NCBI GenBank assembly: GCA_964017045.1
Contig: OZ024794.1
Coordinates: forward strand, 31,538,315 to 31,602,314
Source: Omphiscola glabra
Taxonomy: Eukaryota > Mollusca > Gastropoda > Lymnaeidae
Direction: 5' to 3'
Length of the DNA stretch: 64,000 nt
Below the pieces are notes generated by a model. It saw only the letters and a program-made list of their open reading frames with translations, searched no databases and had not been told where the DNA came from. The translations under genes were made by a program, and so were the position numbers. Below, in pieces: positions 38,713 to 51,037 of this stretch. Every line of letters starts with the position of its first letter. Positions within the stretch are counted from its first letter, which is position 1.

Positions 38713-38892
38713 TTAAAATGAAACTATACTAACAAGTCCATCACCCTCCTCCCCCACGGGCATCACTTTTTTAAGCTACATCTTTTCTTAACATTAAGCA
38801 CTCTGTTTACAACCGAAGTAGACTTTTGACCGACACGTGTCTTGTTTTTTTGTTGTTGTTTTACTCGTCAAGGTTTTCTTGTCACCCCGTGC

Positions 38893-39232
38893 TTCTTATT
38901 GCCTGGCTACTTATTGCCTGGTTACTTATTGCCTGGTTATTTATTGCCTGGTTACTTATTGCCTGGTTACTTATTGCCTGGTTACTTATTGCCTGGTTAC
39001 TTATTGCCTGGTTACTTATTGCCTGGTTACTTATTGTCTGGTTACGACTTATTGCCTGGTTACGACTTATTGCCTGGTTACTTATTGCCTGGTTACTTAT
39101 TGCCTGGTTACTTATTGCCTGGGTATTTATTGCCTGGTTACTTATTGCTTGGTTACTTATTGTCTGGTTACTTATTGCCTGGTTACTTATTGCCTGGGTA
39201 TTTATTGCCTGGTTACTTATTGCCTGGTTACA
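38893..39232. repeat. 15-bp minisatellite, about 22 units
   Basis: The core is ttattgcctggttac. Two units carry a 3-bp insertion (gttacgac). Confidence 0.96.
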
Positions 39233-40441
39233 TAAAAAACAACAACAAAACAACAACAACAACACGTGCATTGTGCCGACCACCACCTCGCAGATTCAAC
39301 GGCACACACTTTTAGCCGGTTTTTTAATGCACTCTTCTCACTGGGGCGCTATCAAACGGCGATCAGCGCCACGTCCACCCTCCCCCCCTCCCCCTCCGCG
39401 CCACTGTCCGGGGACTTATCGACATCCATGTTCCTCTGGTTTTATGTTCTATCCAGACAACGTCCATCGCCTTTCATTGGGCGTCGATATCACGCGGTCC
39501 TCATTTCATGGGGAAATAAGGCGTGGCTACGCAAATGTGGTCGGAGATATGTGCGAATCAAGAATCAATCAATAAGACGTCATTGTATCACGGTAAAAAA
39601 AAAGTGTGTGTGTGCGGGGGGGGGGGGGGGGGGTTGCCGGTGTTCGGTGTGCTGTATTAACCCTTGGCAACTTTCTGTGATCATTTGCATCCGCCCTGAT
39701 GTACACTCCGAGTATTAATACACAAACACACATTTTTTTAATATACGAAGAGTGGAAGAGTGGACGTCGTTTATTCAATGTATCCATTGGCAGGACACGT
39801 GGTCCGACATTTCGCTCTTCCCATCACACTTGTCGTGGTTAGTTACAGGTAAGCTCTAGACTCTAGATTCTAGGCCAATCCATCTATTTTTAAAAAAAGT
39901 AACACCTGTGACTAATGAAAATTAAAATTTTCCTCAAAATCAGGGAATCATTGTATTAAATCGAAATCGAAATAAAGTTCTGAACTACATTTTTCATTCA
40001 AAAATTACTTTTTATCTAGTTAAAAAAAAATGTGAACTTCATTTTAGAACTCAAGTCGAATCTCTTCACGGTTCTAAATCCAAATCCTCATTTCTTCATC
40101 TCTGTTTAGACTCAATGAATCCTGTCACAGACACAACTTGATGCTCACAGCAATGCGCAATCAATCATTAAATATAATTTTGAAATTCATAATTTTAGTG
40201 TTTCGAGGTCCCGTTAAACATATTGTTATGGTCCAGCCTATAGTAGGGTTATAGCCCAGCCCCGCGCGTAGACTTTAATGACCTCAATGTCGGTTCGACA
40301 GTGAGTTGTATCGTAGAGCTATCTCTAATTTTTTTTTTTTTTTTTTTTGTAGCTGCCAACACTAATTATTTTTTCCATGTATTGGCAGGACGATGCCCAA
40401 CAATAGATTCTTTGGAACTTACTGGAAGGCTCTGAATAGAT
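39233..40441. other. No gene recognised
   Basis: Contains a G-homopolymer and A-runs. No repeat family or coding motif identified. Confidence 0.5.
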
Positions 40442-40636
40442 CAGCGGTTCTCAACCTGTGGGTCGCGACCCCTTTAGGGGTCGATCAACCTTTCCCAGGG
40501 GTCGCCTAAGACCATAGGAGAACACATATACTGTACAGTTATGAAGTAGCAACGAAAATATTTTTTTGTTTGGGGGTCGTCACACACGAGGAACTGTATT
40601 AAAAGGTCGCAGCATTAGGAAGGTTGAGAACCACTG
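40442..40636 (+). mobile_element. SPIN-like hAT copy 6, perfect TSD gaatagat
   Basis: It is a 195-bp copy with cagcggttctcaacctgtgg and ggttgagaaccactg ends, flanked by gaatagat on both sides (40,434-40,441 and 40,637-40,644). This is the best-preserved copy in the window. Confidence 0.93.
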
Positions 40637-41226
40637 GAATAGATGATGGATAAATTTAGCTAACTTTCTAGAGTAAATGTTCGATTCTAGTTACGCCCCC
40701 CCCCCCCACACTTTTTTTAAAGACTATAAATTAAATGGACAAAGACGTACGAGACAGACCAGAGATACACGAGACATAATAAAGATATAGGACTTCATGA
40801 GCCCTACATGCCTACATGACTTACAATAGCCATTAAAGATTAATATCTGTAAAAATCTAGTATTATCCTCTCTATCTCTTGCTGATAGTTGCCGCGCTGT
40901 AAGTGAATACAGTTCAGATGTCTATGCATACGTTTTTAAATTAAAAATAAAACACAATTTTTTATATCATAGTTGTTAGTTATCATAAATTGTTACTTGT
41001 AATTAGCACCAGCTTAGGGGTGGGGTGGGGGGCTTGTTCTTTCTTTATTATATTAAATCAATTGTATCGTACTTTTGTTGTGTACTGTTTGTTAACGAGC
41101 CGTTTTAAAACAAGTTTAAATTTTTTTAAGCCTTATAACTGTTCGTCTCGCATACTTTCTTTTAATCCGAAATTGCTCAGTAAAGCATCAGTGCACTCAC
41201 AACGCAATTCAAATCTACGAGGCTTA

Positions 41227-41399
41227 GGGTCGGTTCACACGATCAAATTTCCCTTCAAGCATTTGATGCAATTCGTGTATGAAGCCTTGTCACAACTTTC
41301 AAATTACTATTTGATCAAATTCTCCAAAAAGGAAACCACGCACAAAATAGTGCGCTCATACAACAATTTGACGCGAAATTTGATCGTGTGAACTGACGC
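41227..41399. mobile_element. PIF/Harbinger-like MITE, TSD TTA
   Basis: The TIR starts gggtcggttcacacgatcaa and the right end ttgatcgtgtgaactgacgc is its inverse (22 of 24 positions over the full arm). TTA flanks both sides (41,224-41,226 and 41,400-41,402). Confidence 0.78.
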
Positions 41400-41404
41400 T
41401 TAAG

Positions 41405-41700
41405 CAGGGCCGGATTAAGTCATTTTAGTGCCCAAGGCACAAACCCACATGGGTGCCCCCTTCTGCCCGGGGCCCCTGATCTTTCACTGACCGTGACCGC
41501 TGGTATGTTCAATATTATTCAAAGAAAACAATTGTTAACAAATATGTTGGTAGTTTGTATTACTATCACTTATATAAAACCTACAATAAAGTATTTCTGT
41601 ATTAAAATTAATAGTTAATAAATTTTGAAATAATAATAGACAAAAATGCTTTATTTTTTATTAGATGCCTTGGGCACTAAAATGGCTTAATCCGGCCCTG
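41405..41700. mobile_element. hAT-like element with long TIR (CAGGGCCGGATTAAG)
   Basis: The two ends are inverted repeats over about 35 bp with one mismatch (cagggccggattaag(t/c)catt...). It starts 2 bp after the Harbinger-like TSD. No matching 8-bp TSD was seen. Confidence 0.75.
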
Positions 41701-42140
41701 AGTCCACCAGATGTTCCCAGACACTCCAGTTCCCCCGATTTTAACAGCCTGTCTAGTTCCCTGATGTTCTTAGTCAATCTACTTCCCAGATGTCCCCAGC
41801 CACTCTAGTTCCCTGATTTTAACAGCCAGCCTAGCTCCCTGACGTTCTTTGATTTTCCTGGCCACATCATGTTCACAGTCAATCTGGTTCCCTGATTTAA
41901 CCAGAATGTCACGTTCCATTATGTTCCCAACTAGTCTTGTTCCCCGGTTTACCCAGTGAGTCTATAGTTCCAATATGATCCAGGTCATTCTAGTAGCCCT
42001 ATATTCCACGATTTTCCTAGCCAATTCAGTTCCCCTGATCCCCGCCCCCCCCTGATATTTACCCGATATTCCGACCCAGCCTAGTTACCTCATGTTCCCT
42101 GCAAGAACAGTCACCTATGCCAGCCATCCACGGCACACAT
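41701..42140. repeat. Degenerate about 60-bp repeat region
   Basis: Recurrent ccagatgttccc, tagttccctgat and ttttaacagcc blocks suggest an old, decayed tandem array. Confidence 0.55.
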
Positions 42141-42547
42141 TTCTCACACTTTGTGGAGCCAAGTGTCAAGCGAGCCCCCCTACCGCCACATGTCGCATGA
42201 TAATTGGAGTCGAGTGTTGAAAATAGTAAACGGTCCATTCAAGTGCGCATGACAGTCAATATGTGATCAATGGATAGGGTATCGATTTTCTTGGATGTTT
42301 GATTGAAAATCCAAACAAAACCGATCCGGCGCTTTTAGTAGTCAAATAATTTTTTTTCTTCTCCCCTCTCGCCCCCTCCCTTCCCCCCGGTTGGAAACCT
42401 GTTGACGTCACATGCCCTAACATCGAAGTACTGTTGAAGTGAGGAAACATATTTGTGTACATCGTGTGGTTGAAATAGGAGGAACAAAAGGAAAATGCTC
42501 AACTAATAGTTAAAATGAGTAAAAAAAGTTTATCAATATAAAAGAAT

Positions 42548-42860
42548 AACAGTATATCAGTATGACAGTATATCAGTATGACAGTATATAAGTATGACAG
42601 TATATCAGTATGACAGTATATCAGTATGACAGTATATCAGAAAAACAGTATATCAGTATGACAGTATATCAGTATGACAGTATATCAGTATGGCAGTATA
42701 TCAGTATGACAGTATATCAGTATGACAGTACATCAGTATGACGGCATATTAGTATGACATTATATCAGTATGACAGTATATCAGTATTACAGTATATCAC
42801 ACATAACAGTATGACAGCTTATCAGTATTACAGTATATCAGGATAGCAGTTGTATGACAG
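42548..42860. repeat. 16-bp minisatellite, about 19 units
   Basis: The core is agtatgacagtatatc. Confidence 0.95.
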
Positions 42861-43029
42861 CATATTAGTATAAGAGTATGATAGCGTGACAGTAAAAGAG
42901 TAAAACAATGTAACATCGTTTTAAGAAGTGTTTATGCACAAGGCATATATCTATGTCATGAAATCGCTTACTTTTATCATTGATTCTCATTTAAATATAT
43001 TTATTTTCTGCGCGCAAGATTAGGTAGAA

Positions 43030-43510
43030 CAAGGATTGAAGGACAAGGATCGGTCGCCAAGGATCGGTGGACAAGGATCGGTGAGAAAGGATCGGTGGGA
43101 CAGGATCGGTTGGCAAGGATCGATGGGCAAGGATCTGTCGGAAAGGATCGGTGGGAAAAGATTAAAGGACAAGGATCGGAGGACAAGGATCGGTCGGAAA
43201 GGATCGGAGGACAATGAGCGGAGGACAAGGATCGGTGGGCAAGGATCGGAGGACAAGGATCGGATGGAAAGAATAGGTGAGCACGGATCGGTGAGAAAGG
43301 ATCGGAGGACAAGGATTGAAGGGTAAGGATTGGTGGGAAAGGATCGGTCGGCAAGGATCGGAGGACAAGGATCGGTGCGAAAAGATCGGTCGCCAAGGAT
43401 CGGTCGGCAAGGATCGGAGGACAAGGATCGGTGGGAATAGATCGGTCGGAAAGGATCGGAGGACAAGGATCGGTGGGAAAAGATCGGTCGGCAAGGATCG
43501 GAGGACAGGG
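43030..43510. repeat. 14-bp minisatellite, about 34 units
   Basis: The core is aaggatcggtggac, with variable last bases. A different C-rich array follows 50 bp later. Confidence 0.94.
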
Positions 43511-43564
43511 ATTTCAAATCGGATACGTTTATCTATTTAATATATTTTATATGTGTGTTCGCAA

Positions 43565-43925
43565 CGGTGTCCCCCCTAGTTGTCCCCCCTCGTTGTCCTC
43601 CTCGTTGTCCCCCCTCATTGTCCCCCCTCGTTGTCCCCCTCCTCATTGTCCCCCTCCTCATTGTCTCTCTCCTCGTTGTCCCCCTCCTCATTGTCCCCCT
43701 CATTGTACCCCCTCGTCGTCCCCCATCGTTGTCCCTCCTCCTCGCTGTCCCCCCTCCTCTTTGTCCCCACTCCTCGTTGTCCCCACTCGTTGTCCCCCCT
43801 CGTTTTCCCCCTCGTTGTCCCTCCTCCTCGTTATCCCCCACTCGTTGTCCCCCTCGTTGTCCCTCCTCCTCGTTTTCCCCCTCGTTGTCCACCTTCATTG
43901 TCCCCCCCCTCGTTGTCCCCCTGTA
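43565..43925. repeat. 14-15-bp pyrimidine-rich repeat, about 24 units
   Basis: The core is cctcgttgtcccccc. Strong C/T strand asymmetry. Confidence 0.93.
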
Positions 43926-44148
43926 GACCTAACAGTGCCCCCCCCCTACACAAACACAAAGTTGACCCGGTTCGACAGCCGTGCAGTTTCATCTTCAATG
44001 TGTGACACATAATTATTTTAAGGGGAAGCAACGATAACACATACCTAAATTTTAATTCCTTTGGATTGTGCCCCTTTTTAGAATGCTCTTGTTTTTTTGT
44101 TCTTTTTGTTGTGTTTTTTTAAATTATTTTTTTAGCTATCTGGTAATG

Positions 44149-44346
44149 CAGCGGTTCTCAACCTGTGGGTCGCGACCCTTTTGGGGGTTCGCGCGACCTT
44201 TTCGCAGGTGTCGCCTAAGACCATCTGAAAACTCATATACTCTACAGTTATGAAGTAGAAACAAAAATACTTTTGTTGCTGGGGGTCGCCACAACATGAG
44301 GAACTGTATTTAAGGGTCGCGGCATTAGAAAGGTTGAGAACCACTG
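44149..44346 (+). mobile_element. SPIN-like hAT copy 7
   Basis: It has full ends and interior; the flanks tggtaatg/ttgtaatg match at 7 of 8 positions. Confidence 0.9.
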
Positions 44347-44849
44347 TTGTAATGCATGACACGGTGCCATCCATTAAGGTCCAAGACGATGTGCTTTAAG
44401 TTATTTACCTGAACTTAACGTTAAAACAGATGATATGATTCTTTATTTTACGTCACCATTCTGAAGAACTCTAGAATGTACACCCCCCTGTGCACCTTTT
44501 GTCGCAAAGTGTGGCTGCGCGCCTGGTACCTAGTATCATACTACGGATGTGAGGCCAGTGTCTGGAAATGAAAATAAAACGTGTAAACTCTGGACCGAAT
44601 TTTTAACATGAGTCTTTTTTTGTGTATTTTGGCGTGTGTAATTGATGGCATGTAAAGCATAGAAAGATATTGACACATCCTAAAATAATTATTGTATATT
44701 CTATATTATTTTTGTAATCTCTAAATTTTATATATATTTTTTTCCATTATATTTTAGAGACTGTATTTCCATAAAAGGTATTAAAAATTTTGTTAAAATA
44801 TATTTTTAAAAATTATTCTTTGGCCTTTATTTATATCCAATACTGGTGC

Positions 44850-45032
44850 CAGTGGCGTAGTGAGGAGGGGAAGGGGGGCATCATGCCCCGGGCGCTACTC
44901 ACAATGGGGCACCAAATGGTATATTTTACTATAATATTGTATGGTTTTCGAATAGGGGGGGTGCTAAAAAGGTATTGGGGGCGCTAAAAAGGTATTGTAA
45001 CCCGGGCGCGAGTTAAGCTCGCTACGCCACTG
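44850..45032 (-). mobile_element. hAT MITE copy d, TSD actggtgc
   Basis: Reverse-oriented member of the same family, flanked by actggtgc on both sides (44,842-44,849 and 45,033-45,040). Confidence 0.95.
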
Positions 45033-45747
45033 ACTGGTGCCTATTAAAACATTTCTCAATAACATAGTTGAAGTGTCCGGGCCGATTCTATCCCTTAAAC
45101 ATCATCCCCCAGCCCTCTCCCCCGGTTGTCATATAATATCTTAGTCCAGTCATTGGACAATAAAAACCTCTGCAGAATCAGAAAATATAGAATCGTCCTA
45201 TCGCCACTGCTCTTGTTTACCACAAGCTATACCTTTGCTTTGACAGCAGTGAGTGCTGGGAAACAGACAACATCTCATAGTCACAGGAGTATCAACATCG
45301 GACATCTGCACGGATGATTGTGACACGACCCAGCCATCATGGGACGAGTAGTTGACGACCGTTGGACCCATTTCGTGCAGTGGCGTGACAAAAGGAATGT
45401 TATTATAACCAAAATAGATGGTTTTCATAGGTTGGGTGATATCTCAGGAAGTGCCCCCCCCCCCCCCCCCATTTTCGTTCACCTTTTAATTTTACACCAC
45501 GGGGATAAAGTTGTCCTACGTAGTTTAAAGTAGTCGACAAAAAACTTCATATATTTTCGGCCATTATATTTCGGAACTACATACCTGGCGCCAGGTAAAA
45601 TTTCTTGCACTGAGTTTCCTCAACTTTTAAACGTGCGTTTTTGTCAGCTGTCCACTATTCTGACTAACTTACGTCAGAGCTTCAAGGGGCAACCGAGATA
45701 ATCTAAAAACCGACGACCACACCCTTATACCGGTAATACCTCCAGCA

Positions 45748-45905
45748 CAGTGGCGTAGCGAGGGGGGCATCATGCCCTGGGCGCTACTCACAAAGGGGCG
45801 CCAAATGGTATATTTTACATAAAATATTGTATTGTTTTCGAAAAGGAGGGGGGGCGCTAACAACGTATTGTGCCCCGGGCGCGAGTTGAGCTCGCTACGC
45901 CACTG
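45748..45905 (-). mobile_element. hAT MITE copy e, TSD ctccagca
   Basis: Reverse-oriented member with perfect 8-bp TSD ctccagca at 45,740-45,747 and 45,906-45,913. Confidence 0.95.
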
Positions 45906-46129
45906 CTCCAGCATAAGTCATATGTCATATACGCACTACGCGACTGGTCAATACATTTATTTATTCTGACCAAAACACGTTCTCCCACTTCAGATTCGAG
46001 ATTTCAGGCGGACTATCTCGACAAAGTCGATCATTGAATGCGACATTCCTCTGTATCGTGTTAAAAGTTCATCAGTAATTCGAGACTCGATACCATTCTC
46101 TTCTCAGAAAAGTTCTGCTTCTGTTTAGT

Positions 46130-46240
46130 GGGGCCAAGTATATATATTTCAATACTAGCAGGTCTGCTTCTGTTTAGTGGGGCCAAGTGGGTTAATACTA
46201 ACAGGTCTGCTTTTGTTTAGTGGGGCCAAGTATTTCAATT
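46130..46240. repeat. About 50-bp repeat, 3 units
   Basis: The core is tctgcttctgtttagtgggg. Confidence 0.85.
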
Positions 46241-46244
46241 CTGG

Positions 46245-46673
46245 CAGTGTCGGCGCTAGGAGGGTTCGGGGCCCTTGGGCAAATTGAATTTTGCGAGGCC
46301 GTTGACGTTATATATTCCGCCGATAGGATATTAAGACTCCTTATAGTCGTACTGGGGCCTTGCTGGCCATAATGGGACGTGTCGTTCTGGGGCCTTGCTG
46401 GTCATAATGGGACGTGTCGTGCTGGGGACTTGCTGGTCATAATTAGGACGCGTCATAACGGATATTCGTTCAATCGCTTAGTTTCCGAAATTTCTATTTT
46501 TTTCCATATAACAGTTAATTGCCCTGGCCCAAATTACTCACCGCGGCTCCATTGTTACCAATGTCAAGGCTGTCAAAATAAGCTCCTGGATTAGGAAATA
46601 TTAGCAGGCTTAGGTTTATTATAAATATACTACTGCAACGCGCCCACTTCGCCACCCTCTAGCGCCGGCCCTG
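46245..46673. mobile_element. hAT-like element carrying an internal minisatellite
   Basis: The ends are cagtgtcggcgctaggaggg and ccctctagcgccggccctg; the flanks aattctgg/aatactag match at 6 of 8 positions. About three 36-bp repeats (tggggccttgctggtcataa) lie inside at 46,345-46,445. Confidence 0.7.
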
Positions 46674-46916
46674 AATACTAGAATTGATGCTTCGTTAGGG
46701 ATTTTTATTATTTAAAAAAAATAATTATTTTTGACGTAGTCTTTATATCTGTTTCTGATTGGTTGGTTTAAATGACGTAATGAAAAAGACACTCTTAAAA
46801 ATCTCAATTATGCTTGTAACGTTTATTCATGTTTTTATTTTGTAATTTTTCAAGAAATTTTTAAATGTTTGACACCAGTGGTGTGTGAAGGGGATGTGTC
46901 GGTCGCGGGTCCGGGT

Positions 46917-47111
46917 CAATGTTCCCTTTAAGCTGCGCGGCTGCACGGCCGCGCACCTACCTCACAGATGTCGCGCAGCAGTTTTGAGCATCGGCGCAGC
47001 AAATTTTTATAAAAATAAATTCGAACAGATGCGCTGCACTCTGCAAAGTAAAACTTTGCACACAACTGTATGATTTTGCACACGAATCAGCAAACCTTAG
47101 AGGGAACATTG
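46917..47111. mobile_element. hAT MITE (CAATGTTCCCT ends), TSD gtccgggt/gtccgtgt
   Basis: The left end caatgttccctttaag and right end ccttagagggaacattg are inverted repeats. The 8-bp flanks match at 7 of 8 positions. The length is 195 bp. Confidence 0.85.
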
Positions 47112-47505
47112 GTCCGTGTCTTGTTTTTTTACAGGGAGGATAACTATTTTTGTTTTTTGTTTCCGTGGAAGTGTGGCGGCAAAATTCTCGACCCTCCCCG
47201 GGCGGCTATGGCTCTCGCTGGGCCATTGTTTGACAAGCCTCCGAGATTATTTACATTCGTCACCTTTTTACATGCCGAGGTGGTTATGTCTCCGGTCCAT
47301 CCGACCAGCGAGTCACACACACACACCACACAGCGTTGCAAACTTTTGGTTTAATAAACTCTACTTGTTATCCAGAGCATCATCTCTTGTGGGATAGCGT
47401 GGACATAGTCTAGGACCAGTGCGGTCGACAAGCGAGAAAAGTGAAAGGTTTCAAGGTGCTGAGATACCTGAAGGCAAGTTCTGGTGTGCAACTCTGTCGC
47501 AGATG
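47112..47505 (+). other. Possible displaced upstream region of gene 1
   Basis: No gene was recognised. This stretch was contiguous with 50,803-50,957 before the hAT insertion, so it may hold the original promoter of gene 1. That is an inference from the TSD only. Confidence 0.3.
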
Positions 47506-48774
47506 ATCATAGGCAGTGTTTCTTTCAGGCATACCTCCGGGGGGAAGCATTGCCCCCCCGGAGCAAGTCAAGTGCCCCCCCGGGGGAAAATGTGTAAAAA
47601 AAAAATAATTAAAAAAAAACAAACTACTGTAAATTTAATTTTTATAAAATTTTTAAAAGTTATTGAAATGTGTGCCTTTAATCGATTACAATTATTGGAA
47701 CAAATAAAATATCGCTTTGTTCGATATATATATATTGATGATCCTTAGCGTTCAGGTTAATCTTGTTACAGGATCGCAGAAATCGATTATAAATATGGTA
47801 TTGTTTTGAAAATTGGCCGCTCCTGATCATAAGCTAAATCTTACTTTTTCTGATTCGCAGATATCGGTATCTTTTATTTAATTACATTTTGCAGCTGCAA
47901 AAGTTGAAAGACTTTTTAATAACCCTGTATTAAACTACCTTTTCATCGATATAAATGCCTGTAAATTAAATATAGCTCTTGCTAAGAAATAAACATGTGC
48001 AATCTGTTTTCAAATTATATTGTATAATAGCATGATGCTTTAAAAAATCATTTTTAGCAAACATTTTAATGTAGTAGATTCCATAGATGTATGCTGACAT
48101 AGATAAAATGAAAATTTAAAAATAATAATAATAATAATTTTAAAACAAAAAAATAGGAATTTACTGGTTACATACAAATAGTGGACATTTCATCATAATT
48201 ATTAAATCGAGTGTTTCTATTTTTTTAACACAGTTTCGGGAACAGAGTAAAATGATTTTTAAAAAAATAGTCTTTATTTATTAAATCCCCAATGACTTTT
48301 CTCTGTTAATATAATAATAATAAACAATCTTCCCCAGCTGTTTGAACTATTTAAAAAAAAATATTTTAAGATGATAATCCAGTAGAAAGAATATAATATA
48401 TATTTAAACAACGAATAATAAAAAATCGAGTATTTCGATTATCTTGTAAATGCCATTTTTGGTAGTAAAATCTTAACTAGCATCTCTCCCGTTGCTCTAC
48501 AGTTAAGTGTTCAATGATGCGAAACTAAATTTAACTACGGTATGTAAAAAAAAAATGCATTCTTGCATTTTGAATTTATCAAAAAATTTCCGGGGCCTAT
48601 AACGTTTTAAAGGGCGAGTCTAAGCTAAAGAGTATCTCTCGATAAAAAACATACCATAAGGGCTCCCAACTGGACTGAATTAATTTAATATTGTGCTGGT
48701 GGAAGAGTTAGTGATGTCCTGTTATTATCGTTATTTCTAGCGCTTCCCACCCAAATGTCTGAAATGTTTACATC

Positions 48775-49850
48775 AGTGGCGCTTCATCCCATTTAGGGCC
48801 CTGGCCTGCTCCACCCCATTCTTCCATTGGGATCGATCCATCGCTTTACACCTCCACGTGCGAACCCCAACCTTTGTAAGCCCTTCTCTACATCGTCAAT
48901 CCATTTTATATTGTTGTGACTATGGATGGGTATTTGTACAATTGATATAGCTCTTAGTTTGTACGGATTCCCAAAACAAAATTGTCTATCATCGGGTCAT
49001 ATATTTAGCAGGTTCTCTGCTTTTCTGGTAGGAACCAAGTCTCACTACTGGTCTTGTGACAGTGGTGTATACTGCCTTCTTTGTTCCCTTAGCGAGATTT
49101 TTGCTTTGAAGTAGCTTTTGTAAATTGAAATAAGAACGGTTGCATGCTGTTATTCTTTCTTGCACCTCCTATTGTATTTCCTCTTGCTTATTTATAGTCA
49201 CCCTTAGATATTTGAAAGTAGCTACCCTCTAAAAGGCGTAGATGTTCATATTGATGAAGTCATCAGTGCTTATTTCCTGACATTATCATAAATATTGCCT
49301 TCGCTTTATTTACATCAAGACCAGCTTTGACCGTCACATCTTCAATTTCCCTGAAAGTTTTAATTATATCATCAATGCTGTTTCTACCAAGTAGCGCTAT
49401 ATCGTCTGTGTAGGCCAGGTATTGCAGTGGCTGGCTTTATAAAGTTCCTTATGGTTGTTCTGTACCACCTCTTAGGTGCTCACACGTATGTTTCTACTGC
49501 TTTTTTCTAAAGTGATGTTGAAAATGATACACTGATTTCCTTGTCTGAGGCCCAGATTGATTGGGAACTCCCTCAAGTACTCCCTCTGTACTTTGATTCC
49601 ACTTTTGTAGTTATCCATCGTCATATGTATGAGTCGGGTAAGTTTGTTAAGGACTTAAAGTTACTGCACAGCATCGTTCATGTATTTCCTGTCTATGCTA
49701 TCATTACCTGATTTGTAGTCCACATATAGTTGGTGTATGTTGATGTATTCTTAGCATTTTTCTACGAGACATCTAACAGTAAATATATGAACGTTTGAAA
49801 TGCCCCTTCACACATTGTCTTAAAGATACATTGAATACAGTGCATGATAC
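48775..49850 (-). pseudogene. Decayed LINE reverse transcriptase nested in the hAT element
   Basis: Reading the minus strand, fragments of a LINE polymerase can be followed: a Leu-Gly-Leu-Arg-Gln-Gly motif near 49,550, Leu-Ala-Tyr-Thr-Asp-Asp near 49,410 (the catalytic box, with Thr where Ala is usual) and a C-terminal Lys-Trp-Ile-Asp-Asp-Val-Glu stretch near 48,890. Stops and frameshifts are frequent. Confidence 0.7.
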
Positions 49851-50383
49851 CCTCACTAGGTAACTCTTGTTACCAGTGAAATATCCGCATCAACACCAGG
49901 CACAGAAACATTGCAAATCCCATCTACATTCATAGGAGCCATAATGATCAATAAATTTGAAATACAATGCATCACTGCCTTTTGAATTTATTATTTTTAA
50001 CTAAAGGTGACCCCTGCCCTCACTTTTGCTCAAACTCTCCGGATTCCTCAATTTCTGCTACCCCCCCCCCCCTTTTTTTTTTCCTTGACGTCGATCAATG
50101 TGACTACCGGGTTGAATCTAATCTTGTGTCAAATGATTTTCTTCGGCACACCACAACCAGAATGAATTTAGTTTGTCTGGCACTGGTCGCCATAATTCCT
50201 CCCCCTGACGCTTGAAAAATTATTTCCCCCTATCAATTGAAAGTCTTATCAAAACATTCGAATCATGTATACTCCAAAATGCACCTCTTGATTGTTAAAC
50301 AATCACACATTTTCTGCTGCCCTACTTCCCGATAAAAATTACTTGCCATGACAGCGAAATTTGGTGCTGATATATACACTGCC

Positions 50384-50718
50384 CAGCGGCGTGCCTAGTG
50401 TTAGCGCCAACCTAGGTGGGTTAACTTTTTTGCCACGCTACCTTTCCCGATAGAAACTCTGCAGATGTCCAAAAATCCCGCCGCTCCATCTAAAGAAAAA
50501 ATGACACATGGGAAGACCAAATGTTCGCCCCCCCACTTCTACGTCACTGACGTGAGTCTTTGATGACAGGGGACAAGATTCATTTTTACACCCCCCCCCC
50601 CCGCTAAACACTGAAACCTATTATTTTCATCCATTAACACTATAGCCCATTAGATGCCCCCGCTAGTCTGGCGCCCGGGGACATATGTCCCATCTGCCAC
50701 CCCTTAGCTACGCCTCTG
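50384..50718. mobile_element. MITE-like segment (CAG-GGCG ... CGCCTCTG ends) inside the hAT element
   Basis: It starts cagcggcgtgcctagtgtta and ends ttagctacgcctctg, the terminal style of the hAT MITEs of this window. The second half (50,560-50,718) resembles 7853-8010. No matching TSD was found, so it may be composite. Confidence 0.5.
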
Positions 50719-50957
50719 GCCACTGAAAAACTGGCACTGCCCCCCCGAACGTCAAAAGTGCCCCCTCGGGGGAAAATTTCTGAAAGAAACACTGATCATA
50801 GGACTTTCTACTATCAGGCACGTGTAAGGTGTGTCTAATACTTTAAAAAAAAATATTGCTTAAAATGTGAAAAGCGAACATAATTTTGTGCCACAAACAA
50901 TGATATTTAAAGTTATCACATTTTCCATATCATCATCCGACAGTCCCTGCTTGTGAG

Positions 50958-51037
50958 ATGCATCGACTGCTTCAGGTCTGGTGGATGGGACTCGTCCTGG
51001 CTCTACTACCTCTGTGTGATACCTGCTGGAGACCCAT
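50958..51037 (+). CDS. Gene 1 exon 1 (signal peptide)
   Basis: The exon has an ATG followed by 26 codons: a Trp/Leu-rich hydrophobic stretch, then Cys-Asp-Thr-Cys-Trp-Arg-Pro, ending in phase 2 (AT). The donor at 51038 is GTAAGT, the full consensus. Reading through the donor gives ATG TAA, so failure to splice stops translation at once. The start is 163 bp downstream of the end of a hAT element. Phase 2 matches both exon 2 of this gene and the first junction of gene 2, which is the main support for this exon. Confidence 0.75.

Larger units (their letters stand above)
47514..50794. mobile_element. 3.28-kb hAT-type DNA transposon with 8-bp TSD and nested insertions
   Basis: It begins with cagtgtttctttcag and ends with the exact reverse complement, ctgaaagaaacactg (15-bp perfect TIR). 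The flanks 47506-47513 and 50795-50802 are both atcatagg, an 8-bp target-site duplication typical of hAT. GC-rich subterminal repeats lie just inside both ends. No transposase was recognised; the interior is AT-rich (47.6-48.8 kb), followed by a minus-strand LINE relic and a MITE-like segment. The right end is 163 bp upstream of the gene 1 start codon. Confidence 0.88.

Noticed and set aside
31646..38713. Open reading frames of over 2300 codons on both strands
   Set aside because: They are a by-product of a 24-bp unit without stops; three frames are open at once and variants are not biased to synonymous positions.
39266..39718. Open frame of 150 codons
   Set aside because: It runs through a G-homopolymer, with low-complexity composition and no recognised motif.
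47070..47397. Possible exon with Trp/Leu-rich open frames
   Set aside because: No splice-site-supported homologous protein was recognised, and the left part is the end of a hAT MITE.
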